Both the position numbers and the translations under genes were made by a program. Below are positions 1 to 16,457 of a stretch of 64,000 nt of DNA, piece by piece. The stretch lies in NCBI RefSeq assembly GCF_902150065.1, contig NC_043989.1, positions 25,611,667 to 25,675,666 of the forward strand. The letters are read 5' to 3'. The notes below the pieces were generated by a model. It saw nothing but the letters and a program-made list of their open reading frames with translations. It did not search any database and was not told the origin of the DNA. How positions within the stretch are numbered: the stretch's first letter is position 1; the number at the start of each line of letters is the position of its first letter. Source of the DNA: Myripristis murdjan. Taxonomy: Eukaryota > Chordata > Actinopteri > Holocentriformes > Holocentridae.

Positions 1-2694
1 TGACAGAAAGAAATGAATGAGGCTGGGGAGGGGAAGGGAAGAATACAGAGTGCAGTGACTGGACCCAGACCCTGGAGATGGAGATGGGATGGACATTCCT
101 TGACTAAAGGACCTGAGAGAAGAGGTGACAGTGGTATGAAGGGGGATGCTGTGAACCTGCCTGCAGTCACTGCTTGCTGGCTGAGCAGAGAGCAGTGTTG
201 TTGCTCAGTAGAGAGGAGGCACTCTGCCTCATGAGTCTCTACCTTTCTCTTCACTGAGAAACTGTGCCACAATCCAAAGGTGGATCCCTGCAGAAGAGAA
301 GAGTTGAAAAGAGGCAGAGACGGAAAAGAATAAAAGAAAAGGTTGACAACCAGGAAGCAACACAGAGCAGCACTCCTCGCAACTGAGGCCCAAGTTGGTC
401 AGACTATCAGGGGAAACTGACTTGTCTCATAGGATTCCCCCTCCTTTCCATCTTTTTTTTTTTTTGAAATACTTTGCTCAGTTGCAGTTGTAAAGTAAGT
501 GTATATAAGTGGTGCATCTTGTCTCAAAATGACATGAAGAAATGACACTTTTTTTAATGGAAAAATATATAGTAATATAGCAGAATTTCAGAATCAAACG
601 TGTATTATACCGAATGTTGTTCAGTACACATGCACACACCAAGGATATGAATGTTTTAGTTCAGCTGTCACTGATTACAGAGTTAAGACTACGGTCTATC
701 CATGCATGCACTTGTATATGTGTGGTCTACCAAACAATCTTATGGCAACCGATTTCCAATGTGTTCTGTTTACTTTGCTCATGGCATCGCAATACTGAAT
801 TTAACTGTGCTGAACCATTCTGACAGGTGACACGTGACTAGAACCATGTACTAGAACAGCCAGGCGATTGGAATAAGCAGTCAGGTTGGGGCTCTAAGGC
901 ATCTGAATGAATGAATCTGTCTACCTAGCTCTGTTTATGTTTTCCATGAGGTTTAGTGGGGCGGTGGAGGGTTATTGAGATTGAAATTGATTAATTTCAA
1001 ATTCTTTGCAAGATCTTACATGCCATTGTACCTGTATAATCCCACAGACCCTGTTAGCATCAATGAAATCACCCTGGGGATTAAGATCTGCCTAGCAACA
1101 GTTTTGTGCACTATTGGGGTTAGTCACGATGAAGGAAATTTAAGTTTCCTTTTTGCTTTTATTTGTGCCTTTGATTTGCTCTATAGGCTTGTATACAAGT
1201 GTTAATGAATCCAGGTAGACCTGACATGTCTCATGCCACCAGATCCAGATGCAAGATCTTCGCTTAAAACTCCTTTGTGACCCCACAGCCGGCCACTGCC
1301 TGTGACAGACAGTGCTCTGAGGCTTGGTGTTGCCTACTAAGTGGAATGCTATATAGATATGACACAGTCCATCACCATGGGAGGTCAGGGTCCTTGCATG
1401 GGCGTGGTCCGGAAAGGAATGACATCATTCTTAATACTGTAATGAGGATGGATCCTGAATATGTCCTTCCACAATGGAGCAATGTCTGGATGCATTATTT
1501 TACAGAGAATCCAAAACATGTACCAGGTGAGCTGTTCTAAAATAATAATAAAAAAAAAACACATACAAATCGTAAGTTACTTTTTTTGTTTGTTTGTTTG
1601 TTTTGTTAAAAGAAACACTGTCTATTTTGTATGTAATGCCTTTTTTCTTGGACAGCGGAAGATGTACAGACCCTTATGCATTTTCTACTAAGTTGATTGA
1701 CTGACTCCAGTGTTGTGCATGAAAGCATACGGTGTAATTACACAATTGAGCCATCAAATACATAGGGGGACTTTTTGTTTATTTGCTGGATTAAGGAACA
1801 CCAGAAATGGAAGCATGTAAAAGTTGAAATTTATATAGATATTGAAATATTGATCATCACAGAGCAATGAAAGTGCACTTAAAAAATACTGACCTAAAAC
1901 CTAAATCTCTTTGAAACTGCCTTGAAATTGCTTGTAGGCTACAATAGAAAACAGTTCTGTCAGCTGATTAGTTCTAATGCTGTAAAACTCACTGAGTCAA
2001 CCAAAGGCAGATAGATTAGCTGACAAAATGTTTGGGCAAGCTGACAAGTGTTATAATTGTTGAACCCGACTGATGAACAGCATTCTCTCTTCAGGTTTTC
2101 AGCTCAGACTGTTCATACATGTGTCAGAGCTTGAGATGATTTAGTTTCACGCCACCAAAGGGGTGTCTGTAGTGGATGGGCCCCACCAGTGTTGGGACCC
2201 TAGTATGTGTGCTTCAGGACTGACACTAGAATAATAATGAATGAATAACCATCTTAAATCACACCTTAAATTCAAAGCCAGGAGAAAAGGAGAAAAGCTG
2301 CTGAAACAGCCAAATGTGCAGTATATCATATTAATTTCTTTGATTATTTTTCTGAGAAATAATGGGTTCTTTGTTGGCTGTTCTAATTTGTGTAAGGGGG
2401 GAAAACGAGTTATGTCTTCTTTAATCTCCAGCCAGACTGACTTCATTCACTCAGATGTTGCTGCTCCATAGCTCATCAAGTTAATAGTGGAAATGATTCT
2501 TACTGGCCTCTATGTTAATTGTGTTCATAATATTTTTAGTATATTTTAGTACATTAATAACCAGCTAGGTCATGTGCAGAGTTACAGAGCTTCACATGGT
2601 CCAGAAAATAAATTAGATATTTTTACCATCAGCTCTGATAGTGAACCTACAGTCCACTCAAGTTTACAGAGAACCACATTTTCCGTGTGCGCTT
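1..2694. other. No supported gene; AT-rich non-coding sequence
   Basis: Only short open frames without a recognisable domain occur here, and none is joined to another by convincing splice sites. The stretch could be intron, the 3' flank of a gene left of the window, or intergenic sequence. The part around 975-1210 is non-repetitive and even in composition, but I see no codon signature in it. Confidence 0.5.
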
Positions 2695-2817
2695 TTATTT
2701 ATTTATTTATTTTTTTACTTAATTTAATTTTTTTTAAATTTTTTATTTTAGTTGTTGTGTATTTGATCATTTAAAATAAGAAAACATGAGCAACACTACA
2801 TATAGTTATTTTTTATT

Positions 2818-2850
<33 letters not shown>

Positions 2851-2962
2851 TTAGTTAAAGTACTTCTCGTGTTCTGTGGAGTGTAAGAGCTTTATTTGAT
2901 CATTAAAAATAAGAAAACATGAGCAACACTACATATAGTTATTTTTTATTTATTTATTTATT

Positions 2963-3012
<50 letters not shown>

Positions 3013-3024
3013 TTATTTATGTAT

Positions 3025-3055
<31 letters not shown>

Positions 3056-3130
3056 TGTATTTATTTATTATTTATTTATTTTTTTTAGTTAAAGTACTTC
3101 TCGTGCTCTGTGGAGTGTAAGAGCTTTAGG
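2695..3130. repeat. Tandem duplication with (TTTA)n and (TTA)n expansion
   Basis: A unit of roughly 130 bp is repeated. The phrase AAACATGAGCAACACTACAT occurs near 2783 and again near 2915. The phrase GTTAAAGTACTTCTCGTG occurs near 2854 and 3090. The unit copies are separated by TTTA and TTA tracts of different lengths, so the copies differ mainly in microsatellite expansion. Confidence 0.85.
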
Positions 3131-4013
3131 AGCAAAACCCTGCCAGGCAGCTGAACCACCATCCTGCCGGTGAGCTACAGCCGGATGACGGGCACAAGAA
3201 CAGGGTTTATTGACCGGGAAGTTTCAACATTTTTCTCAATATATTAGTCAACTTAGACTAAAAATTGCTGGCTTGTTTTTGAACTATACAAACTGAGCCT
3301 CAGTCGATAGCATTAGCACCGAGGCAGGCACGGTGCTAATTACTTTGACTGCTAGCTAATTCACACGAATAACCCCGCTGGCAGACAGTGCCATGGAAAC
3401 GGGCCTCATGCTGGTCGTCAACAGTAACTCAGCACAAATTCCTCAATACATGTCAAAAATCGATAAAGGGTTTTAACAATGAAAAATAGTTGCTGTCATT
3501 TTGAAATGTAACTTGTATGACTTTGGAATACCAAAAGGGATAATATTTTCAGTTTTGGGCGAACTTAGCAAAATGGTGAGAAACGATATCTAGGTTAACA
3601 GTTAACGAGCTAGCGATAACTTTGAACTTGATAACGTACCTCAGAGGGTGTTGGAGGCTGAAAAATATCGCATTTTCAGTCATATTAACCTTCAAAAGTA
3701 ATTTTAGCTTTTAGTTTAGCATAATTTATTGTTTATGAGTGTCATGCATCACAAATGATACCCAGCTCACATGTAATGGGCTTCCAAAACACCAGCTCTA
3801 ACAAACATAACCACAGCTAGTCTCAAACCGTTCAGAGGTAAAGAGGCAACTGAATAAATTAAAGATTAAGCAAAGGCATTCAAATAAAGGACGATGCTTT
3901 CTTTCTTTCCAGAGCTTTAGGTAAATAGTCTTGAAAATCTCAAAATGGTGTATTCAAAATGGTGCAGTTTGACAATGTGCTTTTTTCATAGTGGAGAAAT
4001 CAGTTCATATGTG
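3131..4013. other. No supported coding sequence; possible 5' region of the KASH gene
   Basis: This unique sequence lies upstream of the first coding exon of the KASH-protein gene at 4749. The acceptor at 4702 implies a non-coding first exon somewhere upstream. I cannot choose a donor or promoter with confidence. Confidence 0.3.

Positions 4014-4087
<74 letters not shown>
4014..4087. repeat. (CT)n microsatellite
   Basis: An uninterrupted CT dinucleotide run of about 74 bp. Confidence 0.95.
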
Positions 4088-4090
<3 letters not shown>

Positions 4091-4748
4091 GGGGCACAAA
4101 TGAGGTGTTAATGTCATTTTGCAGTTAAAAAAAAGAAAGAATATAAAGGACATGCCTCATGGAACAGGACTTGGTAACAGTTACTTTTTCTGAATCACTT
4201 TATTCAAACATGAAACTCACCAAGCACAAGCAGCATTTATTCCAATATTGTATATTAATGAAGGCTTGTGCTTCACCCTGCTCTCTGACGCCCACCACAA
4301 CACTTTGTGGAAGATCCTAGTGGGAATGTGGGCAGGACAGGCAAAAGTTGGCAGGTTTTAAGTAGCATAAGTGCTTCTTGTTGGATTAATTGCATGGCAA
4401 ATTGAAGGTTGATCCCAACAGTTTAGAGAAGGTCTGAGCTAGCAGGGCTCATAGGGTCTGTAGTAGTTTTCACATTGATTTCAGTGATGAAATGGTGTCA
4501 TGTTTTGTTGCAAATGGAATTACAGGTGTTTAAAAGTGTTGGATGTGGCTTGCAAACACACAGCATGATCAGATATTGTATGCTTAAAAGCTGCTGGTTT
4601 TCATAGTTGAGTTTGCAGGCTTTGGTGTTTATGATTATTTACTAATTAGTTTGATCAACTGATTTTTTTCATTCTTTTTGTTTTACTCTGCTTTTTTTCC
4701 AGGTAAGGAATGTTGTAATGGAGGCGAAAGGAGGAGAAATCTAGAAGG

Positions 4749-10276
<5,528 letters not shown>

Positions 10277-10336
10277 CTCCCGTGATGCCTTCACATATTT
10301 GACACTCCCTTAAACTCCATCAGCTTATTATTAACT

Positions 10337-10342
10337 AATAAA
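10337..10342 (+). promoter_or_regulatory. Poly(A) signal AATAAA of the KASH gene
   Basis: A canonical hexamer 61 bp after the stop codon at 10274-10276. Confidence 0.6.
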
Positions 10343-10555
10343 ATGTCTTTGTATCTAACTGCTAGAAGCAAGTTTTTTTTTTTTTTTTTTTTACTGATTC
10401 TCTGATGTTTTTTGAAATATTAAAAGCACAGTTTGGCTTTTTTTTTTCTGTCCATCACATTCTAAACCCTTTCTATTCAGACCGCTGTTGCATGAACATT
10501 CAAGGAAATGTTTTAGTCCATATCATAATGAAATTTTAAAAATGTCTGCTTCTCT

Positions 10556-10632
10556 CAACGTCATTGTAAATGAGGCCTCAACCTCAGTGACCATTGGGAA
10601 TAAATAAAGGTTGAATGAAAAATAAAAAATGT
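10556..10632 (+). mobile_element. LINE-like 3' tail fragment
   Basis: The phrase TTGTAAATGAGGCCTCAAC followed by AATAAATAAAGGTTGAAT and an A-rich end resembles the 3' tails of teleost LINEs. No coding part is attached. Confidence 0.45.
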
Positions 10633-10639
10633 CCTCGAT

Positions 10640-12650
10640 TGCTAGAGGGTTAGGGTTAGTTTAACAAAGTGTAATAAAGGTTTGATTAAGGTAATCACTA
10701 GGGATAATGTCTTTTACCCAGACTCACCTCATCAGACCTCATCAAACATGAAAAAGTGTTAATTTATACATTGAATGTGTAATATATGGTAATATACAGA
10801 TATCTGTAACCAATTTACAGAGTTGCCTAACAAAACATTTCTGTATTTTAATGCAAAAGAGAGAGAGATCATTTTAAAGTTGTGCCATATATGAACATAC
10901 TCACTCACACTCAAATCAGTGAGAAAATGTTACAGGTGTCTTTACATGAATTGTTCCTCTTGGTTGGACAACATGCAAGGTCTTGGTTTTGCCTCATTAA
11001 ATAAAGAAACAGTGCTTTCGTTTTATTTTGAAATGAGTGCATTAAATTGAATGCTTGAAATTTAGCTTGGTCCTTGCAAACCATATTTAGCTCTATTGTG
11101 GACAAAGGATCCTTAATATAAAACAAAAGAACAGTACACATGATAAGAAACATGTTTTACACACCAGTATCGCAGTCACAGCTCTATCAGTGTAAAATGA
11201 CCTCTGCCGTCCTTATGCAACTAGCTCGCCTCTGCAACAAACCACAGTCCGGTGCATTTTTTTTGTCTGTTGTGGGCTGAATGGTGGCCAGCAGTAAATG
11301 CCAAACATTTCATGTACATAATGTAATCTTGAATACAGACAACGGATGAAATGAAGTATCACTGCATAGATGAATTTAACTTTACTCTAGACGGGAAGGG
11401 CAACCAATACTCCTGTCTCCGCCTGGCTGTCTATGCTGTATTTAACCTGTGGAGTGGCACTGTTTGCAAGTGTCTTGCTCCAAACTGAAGGGACTAGTTT
11501 TTTTCAGTTTTTGGACATATGGATAAGTAAAATTATGATTTTGAATGGACTGTGTAGGCTTGGTCCACTTCCCTGTGGCATATGAAAGGAGCCGATGCTT
11601 AATTCTGAAAGAAAGACAGCAATCAACCTTCACAGTTAAACTTTTCTTTAATCAAAGTGTAGATCATTAAATGTCAAATAAACACCAACTGTTACAAAAT
11701 ACATCTAAAACAGTGAGTCATTTTTCAGAGGCAAACTGCAGGCTCTTAATTTGTTTAGTTCAAGATCCACATTTTCCCTCTCACTTCTATGTAACCCTTA
11801 CTGCAACAGTACTCTATTGTATTGCACCTTTAAATTCCTTGACCTTTGTGTGAAACATAGTATCACTTTCATTAAACTGGTTAAAGTTTATTGTTGGACA
11901 TTACTATGTAGTAGTATGTCTAAGGAAGTGATGATAAAGAACTTTGTTTTATAAGGTTAATATTCCTTTATATGCATCTCATTTGTCAGTGTTGTTAGTG
12001 TTTTTTGTTTTTTTTTATCTAGTCAAGTGAACACACTTCCACAGTATAAGCAAAATCATTTTCCCATTTTGCATATTGTTTCCAAGCTTAAAAACACAAA
12101 TTTCCAAACTATATTCCTTTACAACCTTCCCTATTTATTTTAAGAACTTGAGTAGAGTAAATACCAGGCACAATCAACAAATCAGTTATATGAAAGATTA
12201 TAAAGTATTCCCTATTTTATGTTAAAACATTCTAGCTTAGTCTAGCTGTCCTCATGGCACCATTGTTATTGGCATTACCTGGCTGCTGTAGACCAGAGAG
12301 GGGCTCATACCTCTTCTCTCACAATATTGTGCTTTTGTCTGCGGTCTGTATAAATGTTAAAAAGATTGGAAAAATATGAGGCTTTGATCCCAAACTAATC
12401 TGTTCTTCCCTCCTATGGAAACCAAAGATGAAATGCGGGACAGATGCAGAGAGGGTTAACATTACACAAAGTCGTTGAAGGTACAACCATCAGTCCATGG
12501 GGTGGGACAAGTTTGGGGCTGCTTTGGGATTTGGGCTGGAGAAATGCTGATACACTAACAGCCGCTGACTTGCAGATGGTTGGAAGTGACTCGGGCAGTG
12601 TTATCTGTGGCTGGGAGCGCTCAGTAACATTTAGGTCTTGCTGGTGATCA
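10640..12650. other. Convergent intergenic stretch, no supported gene
   Basis: Only short AT-rich open frames are present. The part nearest 12968 is probably 3' UTR of the minus-strand plaat gene. The rest separates the 3' ends of the KASH gene and plaat. Confidence 0.5.
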
Positions 12651-12653
12651 GGT

Positions 12654-12936
12654 AACCCTTTGAAACCCAGGAGCCTATTGACAGGTTTGACCTCACGCCC
12701 TCAACAGAATTTGCTGTATTTCTTTGAAAATTTTGTGAGATATTTATTTATTTGGTCTTTTTCCTAATAATTTTCTGGATATTTTCTCTCTTTTTAATTT
12801 TATTTATTTATTTATTTTTACTAATTTCTTGCTATTTTTTTATGCCATTTCTTGCCATTCTGCACATCACCATTTTTTATTTTTTTCCCATGTTTCTGAA
12901 GGAAACCAAGAGAATTTGCTGGGGTTTCAAAGGGTT
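12654..12936. mobile_element. MITE with AACCCTTTGAAACCC terminal inverted repeats
   Basis: The left end AACCCTTTGAAACCC and right end GGGTTTCAAAGGGTT are perfect inverted repeats. The body is AT-rich and non-coding, about 283 bp. A clear target duplication is not visible. It ends about 30 bp from the plaat stop codon and is probably transcribed in its 3' UTR. Confidence 0.8.
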
Positions 12937-12967
12937 GAACAAGCCAACAGGTGAACTGGGACATCAA

Positions 12968-15046
12968 TCACTGCTTGCTGCTCTTCTCTTTGCTCCCACC
13001 TCCAAACAGGGCTCCTGCCAGGGCCACCAGACCCAGGCCCACCACTGTGGCCACGCCTGCTGCTACGACCACCTCTCCTGCCTTACGCACCTGTGGGGCG
13101 ACACACACACTTGAATTTGCAGTTGGGATAGCAGTACAACAAACAGAGCCCTGACATTAAATTCTCTATTAAAGTTATCGATAATTACGGAAAAAAATAA
13201 CATTTATACTAGCAGTTTTATCTGATATTTGGGGGTACTTTGCACCTATTCAGGAGGCAGTTTTATTGATCTGTGAAATCATAAACACTTTATTTGTACC
13301 ACTAAGATATTTTATTTTACATCCCAATACATCACATCTCCCAGACTTCTTCCCCACTGCTGGAAACCTCCCTGTCTCAAACTATTTCCTCCTCCACCCA
13401 TTGGCTGGTGACCAAATTCTGGGGCTGTGTGTGTGTTTGTGCGTATGTGTGTGTCTGTATCCAAGTAGCAGTTTATATGACGTTAGGGTTTTTTCTACAC
13501 TGGCGACATGATGCCAACATTTTCTACTGCTCCTGGCTCCGTAACTGATTATTTACTGATCAGACACTGCTACATTATTCTCAGCCAGAGCGCACAAGAC
13601 AGAATTGGCCGGCTATAGGCTCCACACATCAGCCATGGTGGCCCCCAGGGGACAGTTCTGTTAACAGAATTGTGAAATGTAAAGAAAAGATTTTCATCAG
13701 CTGGGGTTTTTTTTTTACCCATACCCTTTAATTTAACAGACACTTTATGAACCTTCAAGAGCCTTCTGCTCCAAGTCTCACTTCATGTCTGCCCCTGCTC
13801 TCCCAAGTCACATTCAGGATCTTTGTGACAGACTTTACTCTCACCAGAGGGAGAACGTGTGCTTGTGACAGATCAACGCCGGCCCACCTACCTGCCGGGA
13901 CTCGGCCTTGCCGTAGCGCAGCTCAGTAACAAAGTGCTCACAGTTGCCCCTGAAGACGCAGTAGGGCAGCTCCTCTCCCACCAGCGAGCGGGCCTCCCTC
14001 ACAATAACATGCACCGGGCGGGGCTCGTACTTCTTGTCCAGGCTGTTGTTGATTTGCCAGTGGTCGGTACCCACCACATCCCACAGCTCCTCTCTCTTCA
14101 CTATGGCCTTCTCATAGAGGACAGACATCATGCTGCTGGCTCCTGCCCCAGGAACCTCGGCTGAGGACAGACACCGACAGGAAATATAGTTACACAGGGA
14201 CTGAGTCAGAGCTGCAACATAGTTTATGACTTTGGGTGAGTTTTTTTTTTTCTTTAAAGTGTACTGTTTAGTGCCTTCAATCACATAGAATTATATCATG
14301 CATGCCATCAGTTAACCAAGAAAAGGTTAATTTATTTATTTCATACCCAGACATATCACCAGGCACTTAACATAAAAACAAGAAAGAAAAACATAAAAGC
14401 CAAACACATGATCTAAGCCATACTGTAGTCTGCACAGCTGTAAGTCACAGTTAAAGGATCTTAAATGACAGGTTATAGACTTGGTCAGTGTTTGTGTCCA
14501 GCTGCTGAGTGACTCACATGGGGGTGCCAAGTGCACAACATAGCCGTCTCCTATGTACACAGCCCAGTGCTGATAGGTGCCACGGAAAATCTCCACCAAG
14601 TCCCCAACCTCGGGCTTCTCGTCATACTTGAGTTGGGTAATATGGAGGGAAAAAAAGGGAAAAGCTGCTTGATTTAGCAACAGACTCGTGTGTTTGGCAA
14701 CAAAGCTAGACATCTGACCCGGTTGGAGATAAACCAGCTCTGAAGGGAAAATGCATTCATGTAAAAATGGCCTGTGTGACCAGACCACACTGACAGACAA
14801 TATACCCACCTTACCTCACTGCCTCAGTATACAATATGTTATCCTATCTGATACTGGATATTAATTATATTTGTTGTTTTCCATAGGGCTGACAGCCTAC
14901 TCTGCCACATGGAAATTAGGTTTACGATTACACATTATGAGTATGCATCCATTTTGTATATTTACATATTCTATATCAACCTGTCTTGATCGATCTGACA
15001 TACTTTCCATTGTGTAGACTTGTAGACTTACCAGAGTTGGAGCCAT
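12968..15046 (-). CDS. plaat3-like: PLAAT/HRASLS-type phospholipase A/acyltransferase, PLAAT3-like
   Basis: Four coding exons on the minus strand: 15046-15032, 14626-14518, 14160-13892 and 13090-12968. They join in phase to 171 aa; human PLAAT3 is 162 aa. The enzyme belongs to the LRAT-like NlpC/P60 fold. It removes or transfers glycerophospholipid acyl chains at membranes. The catalytic set is visible: His25 in [11 protein letters not shown], His37 in VVHLAPPS and Cys115 in [13 protein letters not shown]. The last exon encodes a C-terminal membrane anchor ([20 protein letters not shown]), which family members use for organelle membrane targeting. The segment [16 protein letters not shown] and the C-terminal VR + hydrophobic anchor resemble PLAAT3 more than PLAAT1. 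A leader exon may start at an acceptor near 15095, with a first exon near 15543-15650. It is head to head with ints5. Exact paralogue assignment within the family is uncertain. Confidence 0.9.
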
Positions 15047-15539
15047 GACAGTTTCGTTTCTGTGCCTTTCACTGACTTCACTTCCACACACCAGCTGCAG
15101 GAGTAATCATGTCGTCAGCCACATTTTAGCAGAATAGATGCACATTAATGCAAATATATAACAAAGTCCCCTACTTATCTCAACGGCTAATTCAAAAAGC
15201 TGTCTTTCCATTGACACAAAACTCCTATCGCTAATTACTAAAATGATAAATTTTTAAATTTTACGCCTGACAGAGCAGCTGACTGACCAACTATTTCCAT
15301 TTCACTTTCAAAGACAGTATTCCGTGGTTAAGACCAAGAGATTGTAAATGTCAGTTATTTAAATCGCTCGAGCTGATCAGTGTTTAGCTGTGACATTTTT
15401 TTTTAAAAAGTGCGTTTAATTCGCATTTTTAGCTAGTTCGCGTCGAGTAACGCTGCTCAACACGGTGGCATCACGGCATCTTCCAGGCTGTGACCCTGAC
15501 AGCTAATACTACCGATAAAAAATTATCTGCATCATATTC

Positions 15540-16457
15540 TGACCTTTACTGCCTGTTTTACGACGCGCTTCCAGTCGGAGACGGAGATGTAGAGATAATG
15601 CTCGCCGTCAAAAATCAGCTGGCAAGGATCAGGTGACCGCCCGGCACCTGCGTCAAGTTACACAGTGCAGCCCGGAAACGAGAGGGGTGTTCTTCAAAAT
15701 AAAAGTCCGCCGTGGTTTGCCAAAGATAAATATCGGCGTGTGCGACACAGTGAAACATATTTCGCTATGTTACGCGATTAAAAGAACATTTAAGGTTATT
15801 TATTAGTTATAGTATTTGTATACATTTATTATCCTTCGTTTTCTCTGTTACGCCAGAGGTGCCCGCCAGCGATGCTTTTACTCTTATAGTGTGCCACAGG
15901 AAATCATTCATATATTATGGCTGTCTTGACACTGTCATCGCACGCTGAGGTAACTTGCACATGCTGCCTTCAGGGCTGTCGGAAACGTCGGTTTTTGTTT
16001 TGTTTTCGTGTGTTTAAGTGCAAATAGACACAACATAATAAAATGGTAACTATAACTGGACAGCTCTGATATTTTATGATAACAAGGTGTCCAGACATAT
16101 GACGTTTAGTATATCGTGCAGTTCGCAGTAAAACGCGAGTGCTTAGTGTTAACCTTTATACGGTCTTTATACGGTATATTATTGGAAATCATGTGATTGC
16201 TTGCGAGTAATCCCGTTAAACCGGCCTTTTGTTCCAGTCGCTGCCGCTAGATGTCGCCAATGATCTGAATAATCCGTATTGGCTTTCCTTCTGTAACGGC
16301 GAAGAAGACTCGACTTCCGGATTTGGGGCGCCCTTTCGGTATTTTGTCCTGAAAAACTGACCAAAAATACAACATTTAACTCTCACTGCTGGTTTCGCCA
16401 AAGCCCGTAGCCAAGAGCTGGCTTTAATGTGATGCTTTAATGTTAAAAGACCAAGCG
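15540..16457. promoter_or_regulatory. Shared upstream region of plaat (-) and ints5 (+), with ETS site
   Basis: The two genes diverge from here. The stretch 15,560-15,720 and 16,180-16,340 contain CpGs. An ETS/GABP-type ACTTCCGG lies at 16313-16320, about 140 bp before the ints5 start. The transcription start sites are inferred, not seen. Confidence 0.5.

Noticed and set aside
13-234. 73-aa open frame at the left edge
   Set aside because: No domain, no splice context and no recognisable homology.
975-1205. 76-aa open frame in unique sequence
   Set aside because: Composition looks non-coding and no family is recognisable. It could be conserved non-coding DNA but I cannot show that.
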